Positions 1 to 6,621 of a stretch of DNA of 7,799 nt are shown here, piece by piece. The stretch is from Oscillospiraceae bacterium (GTDB lineage: Bacteria > Bacillota > Clostridia > Oscillospirales > Oscillospiraceae). The DNA is taken from NCBI GenBank assembly GCA_017538775.1, contig JAFYIF010000019.1:1-7799 (forward strand), in the 5' to 3' direction. The position numbers and the translations under genes are program-made. The notes under the pieces are model-generated. The model was not told the origin of the DNA, did no database searches, and worked only from the letters and a program-made list of their open reading frames with translations. The number at the start of each line of letters is the position of its first letter. Within the stretch, counting starts at the first letter, position 1.

Positions 1-873
<873 letters not shown>

Positions 874-886
874 GGAGGAGAACATC

Positions 887-1945
887 ATGCTGAACATCCA
901 GATCACCAAGACCACCGCGCCGAAGGAGATCCCCCCCGTGGAGAGCTTCGGCCACATCTTCACCGACCACATGTTCCTGATGGACTACACCGAAGGCCAG
1001 GGCTGGCACGATGCCCGCATCGAGCCCTTCCACAACTTCGACCTTTCCCCGGCCTGCATGGTCTTCCACTACGGCCAGGAGATGTTCGAGGGCCTGAAGG
1101 CCTACCGGGGCGCGGACGGCAAGTGCTATCTCTTCCGCCCGGACATGAACGCCAAGCGCGCCAACAAGACCAACCGGCGCCTGTGCATCCCGGAGATCCC
1201 GGAGGAGGACTTCGTCCAGGCCATCCAAACCCTGGTGAAGCTGGACCAGGCCTGGGTCCCGGACCAGCCGGGCACCAGCCTCTACATCCGCCCCTTCATC
1301 ATCGCCGCCGACCCGAACCTGGGCGTCCGCCCCAGCCACACCTACATCTTCTGCATCATCATGTCCCCCAGCGGCTCCTACTACGCCAACGGTCTAGACC
1401 CGGTGGGCATCTGGATCGAGGACGACTACGTCCGCGCCGTCCGGGGCGGCATGGGCTTCGCCAAGACCGGCGGCAACTACGCCTGCTCCCTGGCCGCCCA
1501 GGTGAAGGCCCACGACGACGGCTATTCCCAGGTCCTCTGGCTGGACGGCGTGGAGCGGAAGTATATTGAGGAAGTCGGCGCGATGAACATCTTCTTCAAG
1601 ATCGACGGCACCGTGGTCACCCCGATGCTGAACGGCTCCATCCTGCCCGGCATCACCCGGGACAGCGTCCTGACCCTCTGCCGGAGCTGGGGCATCCCCG
1701 CCGAGGAGCGCCGCATCTCCGTGGACGAGCTGCTGGAGGCCCAGCACACGGGCAAGCTGGAGGAGGTCTTCGGCACCGGCACCGCCGCCGTCATCTCCCG
1801 CGTGGGCAAGCTGCGCTACAAGGACGAGGTCTTCACCGTCGGCGGCGACGAGGCCGGCGAGGTCAGCCTGAAGATCTACGACACCATCACCGGCATCCAG
1901 TATGGCCGTCTGCCCGACCCCTTCGGCTGGAGAGTCGAGATCTGA
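887..1945 (+). CDS. ilvE: Branched-chain-amino-acid aminotransferase (type II, eukaryotic-like)
   Basis: This is a PLP-dependent fold-type IV aminotransferase that interconverts valine, leucine and isoleucine with their 2-oxo acids, using 2-oxoglutarate/glutamate. At 352 residues it matches the longer BCAT group. Visible motifs are FHYGQEMFEGLKAYR (about 60-74), the PLP lysine K193 in FAKTGGNYA, the conserved EEVGAMN (228-234) whose glutamate E229 aligns with the residue contacting the pyridine nitrogen, and the phosphate-binding GTGTAAVI (296-303). The ATG start is supported by AAGGAGG at 872-878, eight bases upstream and overlapping the leuB stop. The next gene starts only 3 bases after its stop, which suggests translational coupling. 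It completes the pathways fed by LeuB and IlvA in this cluster. The assignment is secure; a more specific substrate preference cannot be read from sequence. Confidence 0.97.
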   Translation: MLNIQITKTTAPKEIPPVESFGHIFTDHMFLMDYTEGQGWHDARIEPFHNFDLSPACMVFHYGQEMFEGLKAYRGADGKCYLFRPDMNAKRANKTNRRLCIPEIPEEDFVQAIQTLVKLDQAWVPDQPGTSLYIRPFIIAADPNLGVRPSHTYIFCIIMSPSGSYYANGLDPVGIWIEDDYVRAVRGGMGFAKTGGNYACSLAAQVKAHDDGYSQVLWLDGVERKYIEEVGAMNIFFKIDGTVVTPMLNGSILPGITRDSVLTLCRSWGIPAEERRISVDELLEAQHTGKLEEVFGTGTAAVISRVGKLRYKDEVFTVGGDEAGEVSLKIYDTITGIQYGRLPDPFGWRVEI

Positions 1946-1948
1946 GCC

Positions 1949-3148
1949 ATGGGCCTGCGGCAAGACGGCGCGCCGGGGTCGGCGCGCCCTACCGATACGC
2001 TCCTGGACCCGGTCGAGGTACCGGGTCTGCGGGAGCTGCTGACCTTCGCCGAGGCGGACGGCATCTCCGGCAACCTCTGGCAGGCCTGGCTGACGGCGGG
2101 GCTGTTGCGGGACGAGAACCCCTGGTCCCTGGCCTGTGAGGGCCGGGGGGAGCCGGAGGGCAGTCTGCGCTTCCTGGTCAGCGGGGAACTGGCCCGGCTC
2201 TTCGAGCGCTTCCGGAACCCCCCGTCGGGCCTGGCCTGGGAAATTTTGCACTACCGCCCCAGCGCCCCGGCGACCCCCGCCGGGCAGCGCGTCATGTTTT
2301 TGCGGGACGCGCTGGCCGAAACGCAGAACGCCGCGGACTTCCAGGCCGCCGCCGCCGCCGAGGGCTTCCGGAAGCTGGGGGCGGGGGAGCTGGCCCTGCA
2401 CCACGCCTTCCGCGCCGGGCGGGGCGGGAAGCTGCACCCCATCCCCGGGGTGCAGACCGGCCCCCTCTCGGCGCTGGTGGGCTATGAACATCAGAAAAAG
2501 CTGCTGACGGAGAACGTGGCGGCCTTCCTGGCCGGGCGGCAGAGCAACCACATGCTGCTCTACGGCGACGCGGGCACGGGCAAGTCCACCTGCGTCCGGG
2601 CGCTGCTGACGGAGTTTGCCGACAGCCCCCTGCGCCTGGTGGAGCTGCAGCGCAGCGCCTTCCCGGTCCTGCCCGCCCTGCTGGCCCGGCTGCGGCGGCG
2701 GCAGCTCCGCTTCCTGCTGTTCATCGACGACCTCTCCTTTGAGGAGAACGAGACGGAGTACAAATACCTGAAGGCCGCCATCGAGGGCGGGCTGGAGACC
2801 ATGCCGGACTGCGTCCGCCTCTGCGCCACCAGCAACCGCCGCCACCTGATCCGGGAGACCTGGGCCGACCGCAGCGACATGGAGCACGACGGGGAGCTGC
2901 ACCGCTCCGACACGGTGGAGGAAAAGCTGTCCCTGGCCGGGCGTTTCGGCCTGACCATCCGCTTCGACAGCCCGGGGCGGCGGCTCTACTACGACATCGT
3001 GGACCGCCTGGCGGCCGAGCAGGGCCTTTCGCTGCCCCCGGAGCGGCTGCATGTGCTGGCCGACGCCTGGGAGATCCGCCACGGCGGCCCCACCGGGCGC
3101 ACGGCGAAGCAGTTCATCGACGATCTGGCCGGAAAGCGGTCCGGCTGA
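1949..3148 (+). CDS. DUF815-family AAA ATPase
   Basis: This 399-residue protein is recognisable as the DUF815 (AAA+ fold) ATPase family, whose cellular role is not established. The N-terminal half (about 20-170) is a helical family-specific region. The ATPase core follows a GYEHQKKLL segment (178-186). It has Walker A GDAGTGKST at 206-214, Walker B FLLFIDDLSF at 255-264 with acidic D260/D261, a sensor-1-like ATSNRRHL at 293-300, and EKLSLAGRFGL (325-335), a conserved DUF815 segment with an arginine. No signal peptide or membrane segment is evident. ATG 1949 is the only reasonable in-frame start: the next ATG is at residue 116. It has only a weak, distant purine tract (GGAGAG, 1929-1934), so translation probably couples to ilvE, which ends 3 bases earlier. 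The first 27 codons cross two GC-rich hairpins, so the extreme N-terminus is probably not conserved. Its place in an amino-acid operon is unexplained. Confidence 0.92.
   Translation: MGLRQDGAPGSARPTDTLLDPVEVPGLRELLTFAEADGISGNLWQAWLTAGLLRDENPWSLACEGRGEPEGSLRFLVSGELARLFERFRNPPSGLAWEILHYRPSAPATPAGQRVMFLRDALAETQNAADFQAAAAAEGFRKLGAGELALHHAFRAGRGGKLHPIPGVQTGPLSALVGYEHQKKLLTENVAAFLAGRQSNHMLLYGDAGTGKSTCVRALLTEFADSPLRLVELQRSAFPVLPALLARLRRRQLRFLLFIDDLSFEENETEYKYLKAAIEGGLETMPDCVRLCATSNRRHLIRETWADRSDMEHDGELHRSDTVEEKLSLAGRFGLTIRFDSPGRRLYYDIVDRLAAEQGLSLPPERLHVLADAWEIRHGGPTGRTAKQFIDDLAGKRSG
1967..1988. repeat. GC-rich hairpin: two GGCGCGCC palindromes
   Basis: GGCGCGCC occurs at 1967-1974 and again at 1981-1988, separated by GGGGTC. 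Since each copy is self-complementary, the pair can form an 8-bp stem with a 6-base loop. On the - strand it reads GTAGGG followed by the palindrome, which resembles dispersed intergenic palindromic repeats of GC-rich gut Clostridia; that resemblance is from memory and is inference. It lies inside the first codons of the DUF815 gene (residues 7-14). Confidence 0.55.
2006..2027. repeat. Second hairpin in the DUF815 gene start: GACCCGGT/ACCGGGTC
   Basis: GACCCGGT at 2006-2013 and ACCGGGTC at 2020-2027 are perfect reverse complements with a 6-base loop (CGAGGT). It sits 17 bases after the GGCGCGCC hairpin, so the ilvE-DUF815 junction holds two tandem stem-loops. No T-run follows, so it is not an intrinsic terminator. 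It may affect mRNA stability or translation, or be a repeat remnant. Confidence 0.45.
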
Positions 3149-3162
3149 GGGAGGTTCCGGGA

Positions 3163-4356
3163 ATGGTATCACTGGAAAAGATCTATCAGGCCGCCTACAT
3201 CCTGAAGGACGTGGCGCGGAAAACGGACCTCATCCAGGCCCGCAAGCTGACGGATGAGCCGAACCTGTATCTGAAAACCGAAAACCTGCAGGTGACCGGC
3301 AGCTTCAAGCTGCGCGGCGCGTATTACAAAATCAGCCAGCTGAGCGAGGAACAGCGGAAAGCGGGCATCGTGGCCTGTTCCGCCGGAAACCACGCCCAGG
3401 GCGTCGCCCTGGCCGCCACCCGGATGGGCATCCGCAGCACGGTCTGTATGCCCGACGGGGCCCCCATCAGCAAGGTGGAGGCCACCAAGGCCCTGGGCGC
3501 GGAGGTCTGTCTGGTGCCGGAGACCTATGACGACGCCTATGAAAAGGCCCTCCAGCTCCAGCGGGAGACCGGGGCCACCCTGATCCACCCCTTCGACGAC
3601 GACCAGGTGATCGCCGGGCAGGGCACCATCGGCCTGGAGATCCTGGACCAGCTGGACGGGGTGGAGGCCGTGGTGGTGCCGGTGGGCGGCGGCGGCCTGA
3701 TCTCCGGCGTGGCCTACGCGATCAAGAGCCTGCGCCCGGATGTGAAGGTCTACGGCGTCCAGGCGGAGCGGGCCGCGGCCATGGCCCGCAGCTGTCATGA
3801 GGGCGTCTGCGTCACGCTGGAGTCCGTCTCCACCTTCGCCGACGGCATCGCGGTGAAGCACCCCGGGGCCATCACCTTCGACATGATCCAAAAGTATGTG
3901 GACGGGGTGGTGACGGTCAGCGAGGACGAGATCGCCACGGCGATTTTGGCCCTGATGGAGAAGGAGAAGCTGGTGACCGAGGGGGCCGGGGCGGTCAGCG
4001 TGGCCGCAGTCATGTTCGGGAAGCTGCCGGTGCAGGGGAAGAAGACCGTCTGCATCCTCTCCGGCGGCAACGTGGACGTGAACATCCTCTCCCGGGTCAT
4101 CACCCGCGGCCTGGTCTACACCGGGCGGAGCTGTCAGTTCCGCATCGCCCTGGAGGACAAGCCCGGCCAGCTCCTGGGCGTCAGCCGCATCATCAGCGAG
4201 TGCGGCGGCAACGTCATCCGCGTCCACTACGAGCAGTCCGACCCCAACATGGCCATCACCAGCTGCTTCATCAACTTCGGCCTGGAGACCCGCGACTTCG
4301 CCCAGATCGAGCAGATCCGGCGCGCCCTGACAGAGGCGGGCTTCAAGCTGGTATAA
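3163..4356 (+). CDS. ilvA: Threonine ammonia-lyase (threonine dehydratase) with C-terminal ACT domain
   Basis: This is a PLP enzyme converting L-threonine to 2-oxobutanoate and ammonia, the committed step of isoleucine synthesis. The 397-residue length and domain order fit the medium form. The catalytic domain (about 1-320) has the PLP lysine K49 in TGSFKLRGA, SAGNHAQG (73-80), the phosphate-binding glycine loop VGGGGLISG (174-182) and SGGNVD (300-305). A single ACT regulatory domain follows (about 325-397, beginning QFRIALEDKPGQL). ACT domains of this type usually mediate allosteric control by amino acids; which effector acts here cannot be read. ATG 3163 is supported by GGGAGG at 3149-3154, eight bases upstream, directly after the DUF815 stop. 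Its neighbours ilvE and leuB argue for a biosynthetic role. A catabolic TdcB-like role is the alternative, since single-ACT forms occur in both settings. Confidence 0.95.
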   Translation: MVSLEKIYQAAYILKDVARKTDLIQARKLTDEPNLYLKTENLQVTGSFKLRGAYYKISQLSEEQRKAGIVACSAGNHAQGVALAATRMGIRSTVCMPDGAPISKVEATKALGAEVCLVPETYDDAYEKALQLQRETGATLIHPFDDDQVIAGQGTIGLEILDQLDGVEAVVVPVGGGGLISGVAYAIKSLRPDVKVYGVQAERAAAMARSCHEGVCVTLESVSTFADGIAVKHPGAITFDMIQKYVDGVVTVSEDEIATAILALMEKEKLVTEGAGAVSVAAVMFGKLPVQGKKTVCILSGGNVDVNILSRVITRGLVYTGRSCQFRIALEDKPGQLLGVSRIISECGGNVIRVHYEQSDPNMAITSCFINFGLETRDFAQIEQIRRALTEAGFKLV

Positions 4357-4369
4357 GGAGGATACGCCC

Positions 4370-4747
4370 ATGCAAAGCATCCACACGACCCTGGCCCCCG
4401 CCGCCATCGGCCCCTATTCCCAGGCCCTGTGCGTCGGCGAGCTCGTCTTCGTCTCCGGTCAGATCCCGGTGGACCCGGCCAACGGCAGCATCCCGGACGG
4501 GGTGGAGGCCCAGGCCGAACAGGTCTTCCGCAACCTGGCCGCAATTCTCCGCGCCGCGGGGACCGACATCCGGAACACCGTGAAGACCACCCTGTTCATC
4601 CGCAACATGGCCGACTTCGCCGCCGTCAACGCGGTCTACGCCCGCCACTTCTCCGAACCCTACCCGGCCCGCTCCTGCGTGGAGGTCTCCAAACTCCCCC
4701 GGGACGTGCTGGTGGAGTGCGAGGCCATCGCAGCCATGGCGGACTGA
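4370..4747 (+). CDS. ridA: RidA family 2-iminobutanoate/2-iminopropanoate deaminase
   Basis: RidA (YjgF/YER057c/UK114) hydrolyses the reactive enamine/imine intermediates released by PLP dehydratases such as IlvA, giving 2-oxobutanoate or pyruvate and preventing damage to other PLP enzymes, notably aminotransferases. The 125-residue length is typical. The N-terminal PAAIGPYSQA and FVSGQIPVDP segments are family hallmarks, as is PARSCVEVSKLPRDV near the C-terminus. By comparison with E. coli RidA, the active-site residues Y16, R101, C103 and E116 are all present, which supports a catalytically competent RidA rather than a divergent Rid paralogue. ATG 4370 has AAGGAGG at 4355-4361, overlapping the ilvA stop with 8-base spacing. 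It is the last gene of the cluster, followed by a strong terminator. Placement right after ilvA matches its biochemical job. Confidence 0.96.
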   Translation: MQSIHTTLAPAAIGPYSQALCVGELVFVSGQIPVDPANGSIPDGVEAQAEQVFRNLAAILRAAGTDIRNTVKTTLFIRNMADFAAVNAVYARHFSEPYPARSCVEVSKLPRDVLVECEAIAAMAD

Positions 4748-4763
4748 GGCAAAAAGCGCAAAG

Positions 4764-4798
4764 AAGCCCTGACTTTTCTGAGAAGTCGGGGCTTTTTT
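4764..4798 (+). terminator. Intrinsic terminator of the leuB-ridA cluster
   Basis: A 12-bp stem pairs AAGCCCTGACTT (4764-4775) with AAGTCGGGGCTT (4783-4794), with one G-T wobble and a 7-base loop, followed by further Ts to 4798. It begins 16 bases after the ridA stop. The - strand complement also has a T-containing tail (CTTTGCGCTTTTT), so it may also stop transcription arriving from the convergent toxin gene, though less ideally. Confidence 0.93.
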
Positions 4799-4817
4799 CG
4801 CGGCAGCGATGCCATAT

Positions 4818-5222
4818 TCAATCCATCTTGAGAAACTGCTGCACACTGACAATGCGCGGGTCCTCCACGGAGGAATCCAGAAAATCCTTGTCACCCGTCA
4901 GAAACAGCTCCGCACCGGCGCCCAGCGCGGCGCGGAGGATCGGACGGTCCTTGGGGTCCCGGATTTGTGCCTCTGCTTCCATGGCTTCCTCCGGTGTCGG
5001 AACAATCTCAAAGGCCGGGAGTGCGGTGTAAAGGAATGCTTCCAGCTCCACGACGCGATTCGGAAACTTTTCCAGAAACTTCCGATGGAGTTCGTCTATC
5101 ACATAATCGCAGACAACGGGCGTATACGGTGTGGCCAAAGCCTTGTACAGCGCTTCCGCGGCCCGCCCTTCCGGAAAGAGCGCGGCGGAGATGAAGATGT
5201 TGGTGTCGATCATGACTCTCAT
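4818..5222 (-). CDS. PIN-domain toxin (putative ribonuclease) of a type II toxin-antitoxin module
   Basis: This 134-residue protein carries the full PIN-domain layout of the COG1569-like toxin family, which acts as metal-dependent RNases in the cytoplasm. Candidate acidic metal ligands are D6 in MIDTNIFISA, E44 in VIDELHRKF, D92 in RDPKDRPIL, and D111/D113 in LTGDKDFL. All conserved positions are present, so it looks intact. Its ATG overlaps the antitoxin stop in an ATGA arrangement (4 bases, 5219-5222), which usually implies translational coupling and co-transcription from the antitoxin promoter. It is convergent with ridA. The region is visibly less GC-rich than the flanking metabolic genes, which fits acquisition by transfer. 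The RNA target cannot be inferred. Non-toxin PIN nucleases exist, but the paired AbrB gene makes the toxin reading strong. Confidence 0.9.
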   Translation of the reverse strand: MRVMIDTNIFISAALFPEGRAAEALYKALATPYTPVVCDYVIDELHRKFLEKFPNRVVELEAFLYTALPAFEIVPTPEEAMEAEAQIRDPKDRPILRAALGAGAELFLTGDKDFLDSSVEDPRIVSVQQFLKMD

Positions 5223-5494
5223 TCAGCGCTTTCCTCCCGGCGGGATTGGGTGATCCACGCGGCGACATCCTCCTCCGTGAGGAGACCGGCCTCCTGCGCC
5301 TGTCCGCGCATCTGCTCCTGCAAGCGCATCAGCGCATACACGGCGGAGTTGACCACGCGGACATGCTTGCCATCGACGATGAATGTGACGCGGTCTCCGC
5401 AGCTGACGCCCAGCGCGGAACGGACATTTTTCGGAATGGTCACCTGTCCCTTCGCCATGACCCTCGCGTCGTTTACAAATGAGGAAGCGGACAT
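5219..5494 (-). CDS. AbrB/MazE-like antitoxin
   Basis: This 91-residue protein has an N-terminal AbrB/SpoVT swapped-hairpin DNA-binding domain (about 9-49: DARVMAKGQVTIPKNVRSALGV, then GDRVTFIVDG). A helical, charged C-terminal tail (about 52-91, ending TEEDVAAWITQSRREE) is the sort of segment that wraps and inhibits the partner toxin. The frame stays open 12 codons further upstream, to 5530, but the ATG at 5494 is chosen because AGGAGG lies 9 bases before it. The longer version would have no such site and would start inside the operator palindrome. Its stop overlaps the PIN toxin start by 4 bases. As in other AbrB/MazE systems, the antitoxin, with or without toxin, is expected to repress its own promoter. 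The palindrome at 5516-5544 is the obvious site; that link is inference. Confidence 0.9.
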   Translation of the reverse strand: MSASSFVNDARVMAKGQVTIPKNVRSALGVSCGDRVTFIVDGKHVRVVNSAVYALMRLQEQMRGQAQEAGLLTEEDVAAWITQSRREESAE

Positions 5495-5503
5495 TGCTGG
5501 ATA

Positions 5504-5509
5504 CCTCCT
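5504..5509 (-). promoter_or_regulatory. Ribosome binding site deciding the antitoxin start
   Basis: AGGAGG on the - strand (CCTCCT on +) lies 9 bases upstream of the ATG at 5494. It selects the 91-residue antitoxin over the in-frame ATG at 5530, which lies in the operator. Confidence 0.88.
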
Positions 5510-5515
5510 GACTGA

Positions 5516-5544
5516 AAAGTAGGAAATCATGATTTCCCTACTTT
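5516..5544. promoter_or_regulatory. Palindromic operator of the toxin-antitoxin module
   Basis: The core GGAAATCATGATTTCC (5522-5537) is a perfect 16-bp palindrome. It extends through AAAGTA on the left (5516-5521) and TACTTT on the right (5539-5544), with one extra C at 5538. It begins directly downstream of the -10 box and covers the expected transcription start, so a protein bound here would block initiation. AbrB/MazE-type autorepression is the likely role, inferred from position. Confidence 0.82.
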
Positions 5545-5545
5545 C

Positions 5546-5573
5546 ATTATACCCAAAAGAACAAAAGAAGCAA
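5546..5573 (-). promoter_or_regulatory. Promoter of the antitoxin-toxin operon
   Basis: Read on the - strand, TTGCTT (5573-5568) is followed by a 16-base spacer and a consensus TATAAT (5551-5546). The predicted transcript starts near 5539-5540, giving a leader of about 45 bases before the antitoxin ATG. The -10 is perfect; the -35 is a moderate match. Confidence 0.85.
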
Positions 5574-5601
5574 CAGAAAAATTTCCGTTAATCAAAACAC
5601 A

Positions 5602-5636
5602 TCCGACCGCCCCGCTTGACAGGGCCGGGGCGCGGA
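5602..5636. repeat. Inverted repeat around the DNA glycosylase -35 box
   Basis: CGCCCCG (5608-5614) pairs with CGGGGCG (5626-5632). Outside a 2-base bulge, TCCG (5602-5605) pairs with CGGA (5633-5636). The 11-base centre contains the TTGACA -35 hexamer. It could be an operator or simply GC-rich chance symmetry. Confidence 0.45.
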
Positions 5637-5644
5637 CGTATCAT
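5616..5644 (+). promoter_or_regulatory. Sigma-A-type promoter of the DNA glycosylase gene
   Basis: A perfect TTGACA (5616-5621), a 17-base spacer and TATCAT (5639-5644) form a near-consensus promoter. Transcription would start around 5650, about 20 bases before the chosen ATG. The TTG of the -35 box also begins a longer in-frame reading of the gene, which is therefore rejected as a start. Confidence 0.82.
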
Positions 5645-5672
5645 CGTGTCAAAAAAGGGGGGGCATGGGCGC

Positions 5673-6524
5673 ATGACAGAGATCAGGATCTGCGACGACT
5701 TCGACCTGGACAAGCTCGCGCTGAGCGGGCAGTGCTTCCGCTGGACGGGCGCGGCGGGGGGCGGCTACCGGATCGTGCATCGCGACCGCTGCCTGACGGT
5801 CCGGCCCGCCGGTCCGGGGCGCTATCGCCTGAGCTGCGACGAGGCGGAGTTTTGCGACATCTGGCGCGAATACTTTGATCTGGACACCGACTACCGCGCC
5901 ATCCGCCGGGCGGTCCGGGCGCAGGAGGACCCCTACCTGGCCCGGGCCTGCGCGCACGGGGCGGGCATCCGCATTCTGCGGCAGGACCCCTGGGAGACGC
6001 TGGTCAGCTTCATCATATCCCAAAACCGCAGCATTCCGATGATCCAAAAAAGCGTGGACCTGCTCTGCACCGCAGCGGGGGACAAACTGCGGGACGCCGA
6101 CGGCGAGTCCTTCCACGCCTTTCCAAGTCCGGAACAGCTCCGCGCCCTGGACGACGAGCGCCTCCGGGCGTGCAGACTCGGCTACCGCTGCGCCTATGTC
6201 CGGGCTGCGGCCGAGGCCGTGGCAAGCGGCGCGCTGGACCTGGACCGGCTGTGCGCGGCGGAGGAACCGGAGACAATCGCGGCGCTGATGCGCGTCCCCG
6301 GCGTCGGCATCAAAGTGGCAAGTTGCGTCGCCCTCTTCGGCCTCCACCGCCTGGACGCCTTCCCCGTGGACGTGTGGATGCGCCGCATCCTGGCCCGGGA
6401 GTACCCGGAGGGCTACCCCCTAGAGCGCTACCGGCCATACAACGGGGTATATCAGCAATATATGTTTTATTCGGAGCGGATCGGGGGCGGGGAAGCCCGG
6501 GACAGCAGGGCGGAGGCGGGCTGA
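5673..6524 (+). CDS. OGG1/AlkA-type DNA glycosylase (HhH-GPD superfamily)
   Basis: This is a base-excision repair glycosylase of 283 residues. Residues about 8-112 form an OGG-type N-terminal domain with SGQCFRW (18-24). The HhH-GPD domain starts near VSFIISQNRSI (111-121). The helix-hairpin-helix is RVPGVGIKVASC (207-218), with K214 where OGG1-type bifunctional enzymes carry the Schiff-base lysine. D233 in FPVDVWMRR is the conserved catalytic aspartate. The Lys/Asp pair favours 8-oxoguanine glycosylase/AP-lyase activity over purely monofunctional AlkA-type alkylpurine removal, although such proteins are often labelled 3-methyladenine glycosylase. ATG 5673 is chosen because a G-rich purine tract (5657-5663) lies 9 bases upstream and the promoter -10 ends at 5644. 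The frame extends upstream, but only into the promoter. The last dozen residues are low-complexity and unlike the domain. It is transcribed alone, before a second promoter. Confidence 0.92.
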   Translation: MTEIRICDDFDLDKLALSGQCFRWTGAAGGGYRIVHRDRCLTVRPAGPGRYRLSCDEAEFCDIWREYFDLDTDYRAIRRAVRAQEDPYLARACAHGAGIRILRQDPWETLVSFIISQNRSIPMIQKSVDLLCTAAGDKLRDADGESFHAFPSPEQLRALDDERLRACRLGYRCAYVRAAAEAVASGALDLDRLCAAEEPETIAALMRVPGVGIKVASCVALFGLHRLDAFPVDVWMRRILAREYPEGYPLERYRPYNGVYQQYMFYSERIGGGEARDSRAEAG

Positions 6525-6539
6525 GCGCGGCGCTCCATC

Positions 6540-6569
6540 TTGACAGCGCGGGTATAATGAAATTAAATA
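6540..6569 (+). promoter_or_regulatory. Promoter region of the thioredoxin-reductase-like gene
   Basis: TTGACA (6540-6545) and a perfect TATAAT (6553-6558) are both present, but only 7 bases apart, too close to act as one promoter. Either TATAAT works with a poor -35 near 6530, or TTGACA works with the weaker TTAAAT at 6563-6568 (17-base spacer). A promoter here is likely; which hexamers are used is uncertain. Confidence 0.65.
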
Positions 6570-6576
6570 CAGCAGC

Positions 6577-6596
6577 GCGGGAAGCGGTTTTCCCGC
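6577..6596 (+). promoter_or_regulatory. Stem-loop in the 5' leader of the thioredoxin-reductase-like gene
   Basis: GCGGGAA (6577-6583) and TTCCCGC (6590-6596) form a 7-bp stem with a 6-base loop. It lies between the promoter and the AGGAGG site at 6609-6614. No T-run follows, so it is not a terminator. Its function is unknown; it may stabilise the transcript. Confidence 0.45.
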
Positions 6597-6621
6597 CCGG
6601 AAACACAAAGGAGGAACCCAA

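Noticed and set aside
1394..3172. A 592-codon open frame on the - strand opposite ilvE and the DUF815 gene
   Set aside because: It is an antisense shadow in very GC-rich DNA where stops are rare. Its translation is low-complexity and matches no family, while the + strand frames have full family motifs.
3169..4407. A 412-codon open frame on the - strand opposite ilvA
   Set aside because: It is the same kind of shadow: rich in G, D, H and L with no domain, and fully covered by the secure ilvA gene.
4809..5522. A 237-codon + strand frame antisense to the whole toxin-antitoxin module
   Set aside because: There is no recognisable domain, and no good ribosome binding site. The opposite strand carries two well-supported genes with a promoter.
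5495..5530. A 12-codon N-terminal extension of the antitoxin starting at ATG 5530
   Set aside because: This start lies inside the palindromic operator with no Shine-Dalgarno site, whereas ATG 5494 has AGGAGG at 9-base spacing.
5616..5672. A TTG start for the DNA glycosylase adding 19 residues
   Set aside because: That TTG is the first half of the TTGACA -35 box, so these bases are upstream of transcription. ATG 5673 matches the family N-terminus.
6524..6534. The AGCGCGGCGCT palindrome after the glycosylase stop as a terminator
   Set aside because: It has almost no loop and no T-run. It cannot form an intrinsic terminator hairpin.
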